NCBI GenBank assembly: GCA_019637175.1
Contig: JAHBWD010000001.1
Location: 248,001 to 312,000, forward strand
Origin: Labilithrix sp.
GTDB lineage: Bacteria > Myxococcota_A > Polyangia > Polyangiales > Polyangiaceae
Reading direction: 5' to 3'
Length of the DNA: 64,000 nucleotides
Positions 42,103 through 49,987 of this stretch are shown here, in pieces. How positions within the stretch are numbered: position 1 is the first letter of the stretch; the number at the start of each line of letters is the position of its first letter. The notes beneath the pieces were generated by a model, which was given only the letters and a program-made list of their open reading frames with translations, was not told where the DNA came from and did no database searches. A program made the translations under genes and the position numbers.

Positions 42103-42116
42103 GTGTTCACTATAAT
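42103..42116. promoter_or_regulatory. Shared sat/regulator -10 region with TATAGTGAA element
   Basis: On the minus strand TATAGT (42114-42109) then GAACAC then the sat ATG, giving a leaderless start. On the plus strand the same bases read TATAAT (42111-42116), a perfect -10 for the divergent regulator. The TATAGTGAA core is repeated at the ABC transporter promoter (42812-42820). Confidence 0.55.
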
Positions 42117-42774
42117 GGAGGAACGTTTGGCGGCGCGCAAGTCCAATCGAAGTGGGAAGCCCGCGGCGGAGGCGCGCGAAGCGCGCGGAGCCGCCGAGGC
42201 GCTGGGAGACGAGCTGGGCGCGGCGGAGCTCGCGCGCCGCGTCGCCGAGAACTTGCGGCGCAAGCGCAAGGCTCGCGGGATGTCGCTCGACGATCTCGCG
42301 CGCGCGTCCGGCGTCAGCCGCGCCGCGCTGTCGCAGGTCGAGACGGTGAAGACGAACCCCACCGTCGGCCTCCTCTGGAAGATCGCGGTCGGCCTCGGCG
42401 TGCCGTTCGCCGATCTCATCGGCGAGTCGAAGAGCGGGACGAGCCTCTTGCGGCGCGGCGAGGCCCAGGTGCTCCGATCGCTGGACGGAAAGCTCGAGAG
42501 CCGGCCGCTCACGCCCGCGGGCGCGTCGTCGCTCGTCGAGCTCTACGAGCTGCGCCTCGCGGCGCGCTCGACGCACGCGTCCGAGGCGCACGCCCCCGGG
42601 ACCCACGAGTTCGTCGTGGTGCTGAGCGGCGCGCTGCGGCTGCACGTCGACGGCGAGAGCCACGACCTCCTCGCGGGAGACAGCGTGTCGTTCACGGCAG
42701 ACCGGCCGCACTCGTACGAGAACCCCGGGGCGAGCGAGGCTCGCTACCACAACGTCATCCTCTACGAGCGGTGA
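42115..42774 (+). CDS. XRE-cupin transcriptional regulator (SutR-like)
   Basis: A 219-residue regulator: N-terminal extension, helix-turn-helix of the XRE type at about 45-102 (LRRKRKARGMSLDDLARASGVSRAALSQVE), and a C-terminal cupin (about 140-215: GTHEFVVVLSGALRLHVDGE...LLAGDSVSF). E. coli SutR has the same two-domain plan and controls sulfur use. Divergent from sat and upstream of the ABC genes, so it probably binds the shared TATAGTGAA element, with the cupin sensing a sulfur metabolite. Start uncertain: ATG 42115 is listed; GTG 42103 abuts the sat start; TTG 42127 has an ideal GGAGGA five bases upstream and would fit the TATAAT promoter better. Confidence 0.85.
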   Translation: MEERLAARKSNRSGKPAAEAREARGAAEALGDELGAAELARRVAENLRRKRKARGMSLDDLARASGVSRAALSQVETVKTNPTVGLLWKIAVGLGVPFADLIGESKSGTSLLRRGEAQVLRSLDGKLESRPLTPAGASSLVELYELRLAARSTHASEAHAPGTHEFVVVLSGALRLHVDGESHDLLAGDSVSFTADRPHSYENPGASEARYHNVILYER

Positions 42775-42788
42775 CGGGAACGGCGGGG

Positions 42789-42823
42789 TTGGCGCTCGCC
42801 CGAGACTCTAGTATAGTGAAAGA
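42789..42823 (+). promoter_or_regulatory. Leaderless sigma-70-type promoter of the ABC transporter operon
   Basis: TTGGCG (42789-42794), 17-base spacer, TATAGT (42812-42817), GAAAGA, then the GTG start at 42824. Spacing is ideal and the start codon falls on the expected +1. An ACTCT/AGAGT inverted repeat (42805-42809/42821-42825) brackets the -10. The 21 bases around it match the sat promoter at 15 positions. Confidence 0.6.
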
Positions 42824-43756
42824 GTGTTTGCTGCGACGAAGCCCTGGGCCGACGCTCCTTCGGGCGTGAGGGTCGTCACGCCGGCGGAGGAGCCCGCGGC
42901 GAAAGGGCGTGAAATCGCGGCGCTGGAGAGGGTTTCGCTCGTCCTGGGCGGGACGAAGATCCTCGACGAGGTCTCCTTCGAGGTCGCGGCGGGGGAGGCC
43001 GTCTGCCTCGTGGGGCCGTCCGGCGGCGGAAAGTCTACGATACTGAACTTGCTGGCCGGGCTGGTGGAGCCGACGGCGGGGCGGGTGCGGTGGGAGGGCA
43101 GGCCCGTCGCCGGGCCGGGGCCGGAGCGCGCGGTCGTGTTCCAGGACGCGGCGCTCTTTCCGTGGCTCACGCTGGAGGACAACGTCGGCTTCCCGCTCGA
43201 GGTGGCGGGCGTGGCGCGCGACGAGCGAAGGGCGCGCGTCGAGGAGCTGCTCCGCCTCGTGCACCTCCTCAAGTTCCGTCGGGCGTACCCGCACGAGCTG
43301 TCGGGCGGCATGCGCCAGCGCGGCGCGATCGCGCGCGCGCTCGCGACCAAGCCGAAGATGGTGCTCTTCGACGAGCCCTTCGCGGCGCTCGACGGACAGA
43401 TGCGCGAGCTGCTCCAGAACGAGGTCGAGCGGATCGTGCGGGTGGCCGGCACCACGATGGTCTTCGTGACGCATCAGATCGAAGAGGCCGTGCGCCTCGG
43501 CGATCGCGTCGTGCTCGTGGGCGCCCGCCCCGGTCGCGTGCTCGGTGACGTCGCGATCGATCTGCCGCGCCCGCGACGCGCGGGAGACGCGCACGCCGTA
43601 CGCCTGGTGCAGGCGCTCGCCGCGGACATCCGCGCGGAGGTCGAGAAGGTCGCGAGAGAGGAGGCAGACGATGCGTGGAGCCCCGAGCCTCGAGGGAAGT
43701 CTTCGAGCGGCGCTGACGGCGACGATCCTCGTCGGCACCTGGGCGGCGGGATCTGA
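42824..43756 (+). CDS. ABC transporter ATPase, SsuB/TauB-like
   Basis: A 310-residue ATPase of the nitrate/sulfonate/taurine family: Walker A GPSGGGKST (64-72), Q-loop VVFQDAALFPWLT, signature LSGGMRQR (about 160), Walker B VLFDEPFAALD and the switch His in FVTHQIEEA. It would drive import of the organosulfur compound captured by the Tat-exported binding protein. GTG 42824 is set by the leaderless promoter. The C-terminal 28 codons overlap the permease gene by 86 bases. Confidence 0.9.
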   Translation: MFAATKPWADAPSGVRVVTPAEEPAAKGREIAALERVSLVLGGTKILDEVSFEVAAGEAVCLVGPSGGGKSTILNLLAGLVEPTAGRVRWEGRPVAGPGPERAVVFQDAALFPWLTLEDNVGFPLEVAGVARDERRARVEELLRLVHLLKFRRAYPHELSGGMRQRGAIARALATKPKMVLFDEPFAALDGQMRELLQNEVERIVRVAGTTMVFVTHQIEEAVRLGDRVVLVGARPGRVLGDVAIDLPRPRRAGDAHAVRLVQALAADIRAEVEKVAREEADDAWSPEPRGKSSSGADGDDPRRHLGGGI

Positions 43757-44435
43757 GCTCGCGCGGAGCCCGCTCTTGCCGGGCCCGCTCGAGGTCGCGC
43801 GCGCGCTCGCGTCGGCGCTCGCCGCGGGCACGCTCGCGCGCGCCGTCGCGGTGAGCGCGGTGCGCCTCCTCGTCGGCTACGCGATCGCGATCGCGACGGG
43901 CGTTCCCCTCGGTCTCTTGCTCGCGCGCAGCGACGCGACCAAGCGCGCGCTCGGTCCGCTGCTCCTCGGCCTCTCGAGCGTGCCGTCGATCTGCTGGCTG
44001 CCGCTCGCGATCGTGTGGTTCGGCCTCTCGGAGGCGGCCATCCAGGTCGTCGTCGTGCTCGGCGCCGCGCTGCCCGTCACGCTCGCGACCGAGAGCTCCG
44101 TGCGCCAGCTCCCGCCCAGCGTCGAGCGCGCGGCGCGCACGATGGGCGCGCGCGGCGCGACGCTCGTCTTTCGCGTGCTCCTCCCGGCGTCCATGCCGGG
44201 GATCGTGACCGGCGCGAAGATGGGATGGACCTTCGCGCTCCGCTCGCTCATGGCCGGCGAGCTGCTCTTCGTGTCGGGCGGCCTCGGGCAGCTCCTCGAG
44301 ACGGGGCGCGATCTCGCCGACACCGCGCTCGTCCTCGGCGTCGTCGCGGTGATCGTCGTGCTGAGCCGCGCGAGCGAGCGCGCGCTCTTCGCGCCCCTCG
44401 ATCGCGCGATCGCGCGTCGATGGGGGACGTCGTGA
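43671..44435 (+). CDS. ABC transporter permease, SsuC/TauC-like
   Basis: A 254-residue inner-membrane permease with six predicted helices and the EAA loop (ERAARTMGARGATLVFRVLLPASMPGIVTG). ATG 43671 is preceded by GAGAGGAGG with six bases between, which places the start inside the ATPase gene. The 86-base overlap is unusual but the ribosome site is the best in the area. The frame is open further upstream without a good start. It forms the channel for the binding protein-ATPase system. Confidence 0.88.
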   Translation: MRGAPSLEGSLRAALTATILVGTWAAGSELARSPLLPGPLEVARALASALAAGTLARAVAVSAVRLLVGYAIAIATGVPLGLLLARSDATKRALGPLLLGLSSVPSICWLPLAIVWFGLSEAAIQVVVVLGAALPVTLATESSVRQLPPSVERAARTMGARGATLVFRVLLPASMPGIVTGAKMGWTFALRSLMAGELLFVSGGLGQLLETGRDLADTALVLGVVAVIVVLSRASERALFAPLDRAIARRWGTS

Positions 44436-45214
44436 GCGGCGTCTTCCACGTGGCCGCGCGCGGGCGCGTCTACCTCGTCGGCGCGGGGCCGGGCGATCCG
44501 GAGCTCCTCACGGTCCGCGCGCATCGGCTCGTGGCCTCCGCGCGCGTGCTGGCCTACGACGAGCTCGTCGCGCCGTCGATCCTCGCGCTCGCGCCGCCCG
44601 ACGCGGAGCGCATCGCGGTCGGGCGCCGGAAGGGGAGCTGCCCCGAGGCGCCGTCGATCCACCCGGCGGTGCTCGCGCGCGCGCTCGCGGGCCACGACGT
44701 CGTGCGGCTGAAGGGCGGCGATCCGATGATCTTCGGTCGCGGCGGCGAAGAGGCCGAGCAGCTCGCGGCGCTCCGCGTCCCGTTCGAGATCGTCCCCGGC
44801 GTGAGCGCGGCGCTGGGCGCGGCGGCGTCGGCGGGGATCCCGCTCACGCACCGCGACGCGGCCGCGAGCGTGGCGTTCGTCACCGCCCATCGCAAGCACG
44901 ACGCTTCGGCCGACGAGCTCGCCGCGCGCGTGCCGCGCGAGGGAACCGTCGTGCTCTACATGGGGCTCGCCACGCTCCGCGAGACCGCGCGGGCGCTCGT
45001 CGCGGCGGGCCGCGCGCCGTCGACGCCGGCGGCGGTCGTGTCGCACGCGACGCTCCCGACCCAGCGCGAGGTCGTCGCCGATCTCGCGACGATCGCCGAC
45101 GCGGCCTTCGCCGCGAACCTCGAGGCGCCGGCGCTCGTGATCGTCGGCGACGTCGTCGCGCGACGGTGCCCGCCGTCGGCCGCGCTCGCGGCGCTCAGCG
45201 CGCGCGCTCTTTGA
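44432..45214 (+). CDS. cobA: Uroporphyrinogen-III C-methyltransferase
   Basis: Makes precorrin-2 from uroporphyrinogen III with two SAM methylations, the branch to siroheme and B12. The 260-residue protein has VYLVGAGPGDPELLTVRA, the VVRLKGGDPMIFGRGGEE motif, EIVPGVSAALGAAA and IPLTHRD. GTG 44432 overlaps the permease stop (GTGA) with a GGGGGA ribosome site; ATG 44420, four codons upstream, is the alternative. Siroheme is the cofactor of the cysI product. The last 20 bases overlap the convergent cysG-like gene. Confidence 0.93.
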   Translation: MSGVFHVAARGRVYLVGAGPGDPELLTVRAHRLVASARVLAYDELVAPSILALAPPDAERIAVGRRKGSCPEAPSIHPAVLARALAGHDVVRLKGGDPMIFGRGGEEAEQLAALRVPFEIVPGVSAALGAAASAGIPLTHRDAAASVAFVTAHRKHDASADELAARVPREGTVVLYMGLATLRETARALVAAGRAPSTPAAVVSHATLPTQREVVADLATIADAAFAANLEAPALVIVGDVVARRCPPSAALAALSARAL

Positions 45215-45755
45215 ACGCTCGAACGAGCTCTGCGAAGCGCGACGACATCGGCGTTCCCTCGCTCTTCCACGTCTCGCGGAGCGCGCGCGCGGCCTCGACG
45301 TAATCGGCCTCCGGCAGCATCTGCTCGATGAGCTCGCGCAAGAGGCGCGCGAGCGCGGGGGCCTCGCCCGACGTCGAGATCGCGACCGTGACCGGCCCGC
45401 GCCGCACGACGGCGCCTCCGTAAGCAGAGGCGTTGTCGGGATCGTCGACCGCGACGCAGAAGACGCGCGCGCGATCGGCGGCGCGCGCGATCTCGCGCTG
45501 CGTCGCCGCGTCGTTCGTCGCGGCGACGACGAGCCACGCGCCCTCGACGTCGGTCTCTTCGAATCGCCGCCGCTCGGTCGTGACGCGCGGGCCCTCGACA
45601 TCGGGCCCTATCGCCTCCGCCACGACGTGGATGCGCGCGCCCGCCGCGGCGAGCTCTTGCGCCTTCCGCGCGCCGACGGCGCCGCCGCCGACGACGAGGA
45701 CGCGCTTCTCCTCGACGTCGACGAACAGCGGAAGCAGGACGCGCGTGTCGCTCAT
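45195..45755 (-). CDS. cysG: Precorrin-2 dehydrogenase / sirohydrochlorin ferrochelatase (CysG N-part, Met8-like)
   Basis: A 186-residue protein covering the siroheme synthase half that oxidises precorrin-2 and inserts iron. NAD-binding motif VVGGGAVGARKAQELAAAGA, followed by the ferrochelatase dimer region (ISTSGEAPALARLLRELIEQ). The methylase half of E. coli CysG is the separate, convergent cobA. ATG 45755 overlaps the methyltransferase stop (ATGA); an ATG five codons upstream is less likely. Together with cobA it completes siroheme supply for the sulfite reductase. Confidence 0.9.
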   Translation of the reverse strand: MSDTRVLLPLFVDVEEKRVLVVGGGAVGARKAQELAAAGARIHVVAEAIGPDVEGPRVTTERRRFEETDVEGAWLVVAATNDAATQREIARAADRARVFCVAVDDPDNASAYGGAVVRRGPVTVAISTSGEAPALARLLRELIEQMLPEADYVEAARALRETWKSEGTPMSSRFAELVRAFKERAR

Positions 45756-46651
45756 GGCGCCTCGGAGCATGGCACGAAGCGATAGCGCACGCCGGCCTCG
45801 TCGAGCCGCGCGCGCGTGGTCGCGATCGCGAGCGCGCCGACGTCGGCGCCCGCGAACCGGCGCCCCGCCGCCGCCGCCGCCACCAGCGTCGTGCCCGATC
45901 CGGCGAACGGATCGATCACGAGCGATCCCGGATCGCTCGTCGCCCGCACGATCCGATCGAGGAGCTTGAGCGGCTTCTGCGTCGGGTAACCCGTCGTCTC
46001 GGCGCGGAGCGGCGTGTTCGCCGCCATCGCCGGGCAGTCGGACCAGACGCTCCCGATCGCGCGCCCTTCGTCGGCGTAGTAGCGGTACGTCTTGCCGTTC
46101 ACGACGCGATCGCGGTACCGCCGCCCCTCCTCGTCGGAACGTGTAAAATGCATCGATTGGCTCGTGGCCGCGTAAGGCGCGCGCATCGCGGGATCGCGCC
46201 CGTTCCACACCGGCTCCTTGCCCCGGGCATACAAGAGGAGCGTCTGGTGGGAGATCCCCGGCCCGCTCCGGCTCTTGCTGCCGTTGCCCGGCACCCAGAT
46301 CACCTCCCCGCGGAACGCGCTCCGGCCGAAGACGCGATCGCACACGCCCTTGGCCTCGTGCACCGCGCGCGCGTCGAGGTGGAGCCAGAGCGTTCCTCGA
46401 GGCGAGAGCAGCTCGCGCGCGGCGGCGACGCGCTCTTCGAGCCACGCGAGATACGCCTCGAGCGACGGCCAGGTGTCGTCGTAGGCGATCGGCCCGCGCG
46501 CCCGGGCGCCGCGAGCGATCCGCGCGCCGAAGGTCCGCTCCACCTTGAAGGGCGGATCGAGGTACGCGAGATCCGCGCTCGCGCCGGGGACGTGGACGCC
46601 GAGATCGCGCGCGTCTCGCTGGACGAGGACGTTATCGGGCCGCCGTCGCAT
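45752..46651 (-). CDS. Orphan DNA methyltransferase (beta-class, N6-adenine or N4-cytosine)
   Basis: A 299-residue SAM-dependent DNA methylase. Motif IV DPPF (about 32-35) comes before motif I DPFAGSGTT (about 245), the beta-class order, with the target-recognition region between. Related to type II/III MTases and to solitary enzymes such as CcrM. No restriction gene or helicase is nearby. ATG 46651 overlaps the end of the MepA-like gene by 20 bases. It may regulate replication or gene expression. The target sequence cannot be read. Confidence 0.85.
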   Translation of the reverse strand: MRRRPDNVLVQRDARDLGVHVPGASADLAYLDPPFKVERTFGARIARGARARGPIAYDDTWPSLEAYLAWLEERVAAARELLSPRGTLWLHLDARAVHEAKGVCDRVFGRSAFRGEVIWVPGNGSKSRSGPGISHQTLLLYARGKEPVWNGRDPAMRAPYAATSQSMHFTRSDEEGRRYRDRVVNGKTYRYYADEGRAIGSVWSDCPAMAANTPLRAETTGYPTQKPLKLLDRIVRATSDPGSLVIDPFAGSGTTLVAAAAAGRRFAGADVGALAIATTRARLDEAGVRYRFVPCSEAP

Positions 46652-47486
46652 CGCGGGAGAGCGGCTGCACGAGCGAGAGGACGAGATCCAGCGTCGTCGG
46701 CCCGTCGTCGAGGCTCGGCTCGGGCGTCATGACCCACGGCCTCGTGGGGCCCGTGTGCTCGCAGCCCGCGGCGAGCTCGTCGAGATCGCACGCGATGCGC
46801 ACGTGGATGTGGTCGTCGTGCGACTGCGCCGGCGGCCCGGGCTCGAGCATCACGTCCATCGCGCGGAGGATCGTCTCGCCCGGCTCGCCGCGCGCGCGCG
46901 CCCAGTCGATGAGCATGGCCCTCACCGGGCGGCTCACGAAGAGCCACTGGACGCGAGCCTCGGCATCTTCGACGAGGGCCTTCACGAGGATCCACTCGCG
47001 CTCGACGTCGAAGCGCAAGAAGCGCTGGCGGTCTTCGTCGAACGCGAGCCCGTCGTTGCCGACGTGCACGAAGCTCGTCGTCGTGATCGGCGCGCCCTCG
47101 AGCGTCGTCATGTAGAGGAGGAGATCGCCGTCGCGGCCGGTGCGATGCGACGCGTGCGACGAGATCTTGCCGCCGTGACGCGCCGACAGATCGCCCACGG
47201 TGAGCATCGCGCCCGGTCGCTCGCGCGCGACCTTGGCCGCCGCGCGCTCGACGACGCCCACGAAGCGCGGCGTCGCGTAGTGACGCTCGTTCCTCACGAG
47301 GAGGCGATAGCCCTCGCCCTCGCGCGGCAACTCGGCGGCCTTGGTGAGCACGCCGCGATGCGGCATCCCGATGGAGCCGGTGAAGTGAGGCGCGAGCGAC
47401 GAGGGCGATCGCGCGCATCCGGTCGCGAAGAGGGCTCCCAGGATCGACACCGAGAGGATGCAGGGGGCGAAGAGCGCGCGTGCCAA
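46632..47486 (-). CDS. Penicillin-insensitive murein endopeptidase-like lipoprotein (M74, MepA family)
   Basis: A 284-residue peptidoglycan hydrolase cleaving DAP-type crosslinks. Lipoprotein signal (LFATGC, Cys24). The zinc motifs of the M74 family are visible: SSHASHRTGRDGDL and HDDHIHVRIAC. Attached to a membrane, it acts in the periplasm. The TTG start (47486) has a good AAGGAAAGAAGG ribosome site. Transcription is from a region that holds a large inverted repeat. It is followed by the DNA methylase with overlap. Confidence 0.85.
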   Translation of the reverse strand: MARALFAPCILSVSILGALFATGCARSPSSLAPHFTGSIGMPHRGVLTKAAELPREGEGYRLLVRNERHYATPRFVGVVERAAAKVARERPGAMLTVGDLSARHGGKISSHASHRTGRDGDLLLYMTTLEGAPITTTSFVHVGNDGLAFDEDRQRFLRFDVEREWILVKALVEDAEARVQWLFVSRPVRAMLIDWARARGEPGETILRAMDVMLEPGPPAQSHDDHIHVRIACDLDELAAGCEHTGPTRPWVMTPEPSLDDGPTTLDLVLSLVQPLSRDATAAR

Positions 47487-47576
47487 CCTTCTTTCCTTCT
47501 ATCCGAAAACGCTCCCGCGACGAAAAACTGCCCAACGAGGCGTGGGTCGTGCGCGTGCCGGCGAGCGCTGATGCAG

Positions 47577-47602
47577 TGCATCATGGGTCGCGTCATGATG
47601 CA
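47577..47602. promoter_or_regulatory. Perfect 9-bp inverted repeat, operator candidate
   Basis: TGCATCATG (47577-47585) and CATGATGCA (47594-47602) form a perfect inverted repeat with an 8-base spacer. A second, overlapping palindrome GATGCAGTGCATC lies at 47570-47582. The stretch is less GC-rich than its surroundings and lies between divergent genes (47486 minus and 47776 plus). Fits a regulator site or a hairpin. No tail of U bases. Confidence 0.55.
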
Positions 47603-47775
47603 CGCGTCATCGTTTCGAGGATTCCACGTCGACGACGACGAGACGCCGCAGCGATAACGCAAGCTCGGGCGTCAATCAGGGTTGCACGCGAGCCGATTCC
47701 AGGTAGAGCATGGTCCCTCGTTGCTCTTCGCGGTGCGCGGGCAATCGAAGGCGGAATCGTGGGAGGTACGAAACG

Positions 47776-48024
47776 ATGGCGCTTGAAGGACCGCAGCTTC
47801 GCTACGGACGGGTAGACGACGCGTTGACCGAAGACACCGTGGCGCGCGCGCTCAGGCTCGCGCGAGAGATCGAGGAGCTGCTCGAAGACACGCGATCGGT
47901 GGTCGGCCCGCTGCCGGTCGAGCCGCGCGCGCACTCGACCCGCATGGCCCGCGCCGTGGCCGCGAGCCTGGTCGACGAGCTCGAAGTCCTCGTCCGCGGC
48001 ACGACGAAGACCGGCACGTCCTGA
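47776..48024 (+). CDS. Small helical protein, function unknown
   Basis: An 82-residue acidic, helix-rich protein (DDALTEDTVARALRLAREIEELLEDTRSV). No signal peptide, no membrane segment and no family I recognise. ATG 47776 has GGGAGG nine bases upstream. It precedes the cytochrome lipoprotein gene by 40 bases on the same strand. Coiled-coil character is likely. Confidence 0.6.
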   Translation: MALEGPQLRYGRVDDALTEDTVARALRLAREIEELLEDTRSVVGPLPVEPRAHSTRMARAVAASLVDELEVLVRGTTKTGTS

Positions 48025-48064
48025 CGGTGGAATCGCCGGAGCGCCTTCGGGCGTTTCCGAGGCG

Positions 48065-49987
48065 ATGCTGCACCGCTCGCGCTCTCTCGTCATCACCCTC
48101 GGCTGCGCCGCGGTCACCGCCGCCTGCGCCCACAGTGTCCCCTCCGCTCGCACGGCGCCTCCCGAGCCGCGAACCGTCCACGTCCCCGGCCGAGCGCCCT
48201 CCGGGCCCGCGCCCGTCGTCCGCCCGTTCGCGGGCGCGCGCGACGGCGCCTCGATCCTCCTCGCGGAGGTCGACGGCAAGACGCTCGCGTACGTCGCCGA
48301 CGAAGACGACGGCTTCGTCCGCGTGATCGACGTCGACGACGGCCAGGAGATCTCGAACCTTCGCCTCGGATCGACGCCGGGCCAGCTCGTCATGCGCGGC
48401 GACGGCAAGCTGCTCGCGGCGCTCCGCGACGCGTCGCAGATCGTCCTCCTCGGCGGCGGCGGGACGCCCTCGTCGAAGCTCGTCGTCGAGCGTCGCGTCG
48501 ACGTGCCGACCGAGCCCGTCGGCCTCGCGCTCTCGCCCGACGAGGCCACGCTCGTCGTCACGAGCGCGTGGGGCAAGGCGGTCAGCGTGCTCGACGCGCG
48601 CACGCTGGAAAAGCGCGCAGAGCACACGGTCGCGCGCGAGCCGCGCGGCGTCGTCGTCTCGGCCGACGGCAAGCGCGCGTTCGTCTCTCACGTCGTCGGA
48701 AACCACGTCGACGTCATCGGGCTCGAGCCCGGTGCCCCGTCGAAGAGCAAGTCGCTCGTCACCGACGGCACCGAGCTCGTCTCCGCGCGTCACATGGGCA
48801 CGTTCGATCAGAAGCGCGCGTCCTGTCAGGGCTTCGCGCTCGCGCGCGCCGAGAGCGGCCGCGTGTTCGCGCCGCACGTCCTCGCGTTCACCGGCGAGCC
48901 GGCCGAGACGTCCGACGGCTACGGCGGCGGCGGCGAGGGTCGCGAGGCCGAGGTCTTCCACGTCCCGGTCATCGACGAGGATGCGGCCAAGATCGTACCG
49001 ACGAGCTTGCGGCTCTCCGGCGGGCTCGAGGGCACGACCACGCGCTGCGCGCTGCCTCGCGCCGCGACCGTGGGCAAGGCCGGCCTCTTCGTCACGTGCC
49101 TCGGCGACGACTCGGTCATCCTCTACGACGCGAACGCGGTGAACCCTCACGAGGTCCAGCTCGGCCGCTGGGCCGTCCCGTCGGGGCCCATCGGGCTCGC
49201 GCTCGACGAGGCGCGCGGGCGCGCGATCGTGTGGTCGCAGTTCGCGCACGCGATCACGACGGTCGCGATCGGCGACGGGAGCGACACGCCGCGCCCGTTC
49301 GCGCTCTCGAGCGTGACGCTCTCGCGCGACACGCGCGCGTCGGCGAAGGTCGAGCGCGGCCGCGAGCTCTTCCACGCGACGGGCGAGTCGCGCATCTCGG
49401 GCGACGGCCGCGCTTGCGCGAGCTGCCACCCCGACGGCCGCGACGACGCGCTCGTCTGGTCTTCGCCCAACGGACCCCGCCAGACGCCGATGCTCGCGGG
49501 GCGCCTCTCGGGCGCGGCGCCCTACGGGTGGAACGGCGACGCGAAGGACGTCTCGACCCACCTCGTGCAGACCTTCAAGCGCCTCGGAGGAAAGGGCCTC
49601 ACCGGCGACGACAAGGAGGCGCTCATGGCGTACGTCGCGACGCTGCGCACGCCGCCGCAGAGCAAGCCCAAGGACGCGGCGGCCGCGCTTCGCGGCATGG
49701 CGATCTTCCAGTCGCCGGTCGCCGAGTGCTCGAGCTGTCACGGCGAGCAAGGCGATCTGCCCGACGGCGCGAGCCACGACGTCAAGAGCCGCGTCGCCGG
49801 CGACACGAAGGCGAAGTTCGACACGCCGTCGCTCCGCTTCGTCGGCGGGTCCGCCCCGTACTTCCACGACGGCCGTTACAAAGATCTCCGCACGCTCCTC
49901 ACCAAGTCCGACGGGAAGATGGGGCACACGAAGCACCTCTCGCCCGCGGAGCTCTCGGATCTCGAAGCCTACCTGGAGTCGCTCTGA
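48065..49987 (+). CDS. Beta-propeller lipoprotein with C-terminal di-heme cytochrome c
   Basis: A 640-residue protein. Lipoprotein signal (VTAAC, Cys21). Residues 60-420 form YVTN-type propeller repeats (PVGLALSPDEATLVVTS, REPRGVVVSADGKRAFVSH). The C-terminal part has two heme sites, CASCH (about 450) and CSSCH (about 557), spaced as in MauG/cytochrome c peroxidase-like di-heme proteins, with a GHTKHLSPAELSDLEAYLESL end typical of that family. A periplasmic electron-transfer or peroxidase role is likely. GAGG precedes ATG 48065. It overlaps the next gene's start (TGATG). Confidence 0.85.
   Translation: MLHRSRSLVITLGCAAVTAACAHSVPSARTAPPEPRTVHVPGRAPSGPAPVVRPFAGARDGASILLAEVDGKTLAYVADEDDGFVRVIDVDDGQEISNLRLGSTPGQLVMRGDGKLLAALRDASQIVLLGGGGTPSSKLVVERRVDVPTEPVGLALSPDEATLVVTSAWGKAVSVLDARTLEKRAEHTVAREPRGVVVSADGKRAFVSHVVGNHVDVIGLEPGAPSKSKSLVTDGTELVSARHMGTFDQKRASCQGFALARAESGRVFAPHVLAFTGEPAETSDGYGGGGEGREAEVFHVPVIDEDAAKIVPTSLRLSGGLEGTTTRCALPRAATVGKAGLFVTCLGDDSVILYDANAVNPHEVQLGRWAVPSGPIGLALDEARGRAIVWSQFAHAITTVAIGDGSDTPRPFALSSVTLSRDTRASAKVERGRELFHATGESRISGDGRACASCHPDGRDDALVWSSPNGPRQTPMLAGRLSGAAPYGWNGDAKDVSTHLVQTFKRLGGKGLTGDDKEALMAYVATLRTPPQSKPKDAAAALRGMAIFQSPVAECSSCHGEQGDLPDGASHDVKSRVAGDTKAKFDTPSLRFVGGSAPYFHDGRYKDLRTLLTKSDGKMGHTKHLSPAELSDLEAYLESL

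Noticed and set aside
42103..42126. GTG 42103 as the start of the XRE-cupin gene
   Set aside because: It abuts the sat start codon and lies within the promoter core; later starts fit better with the TATAAT and GGAGGA signals.
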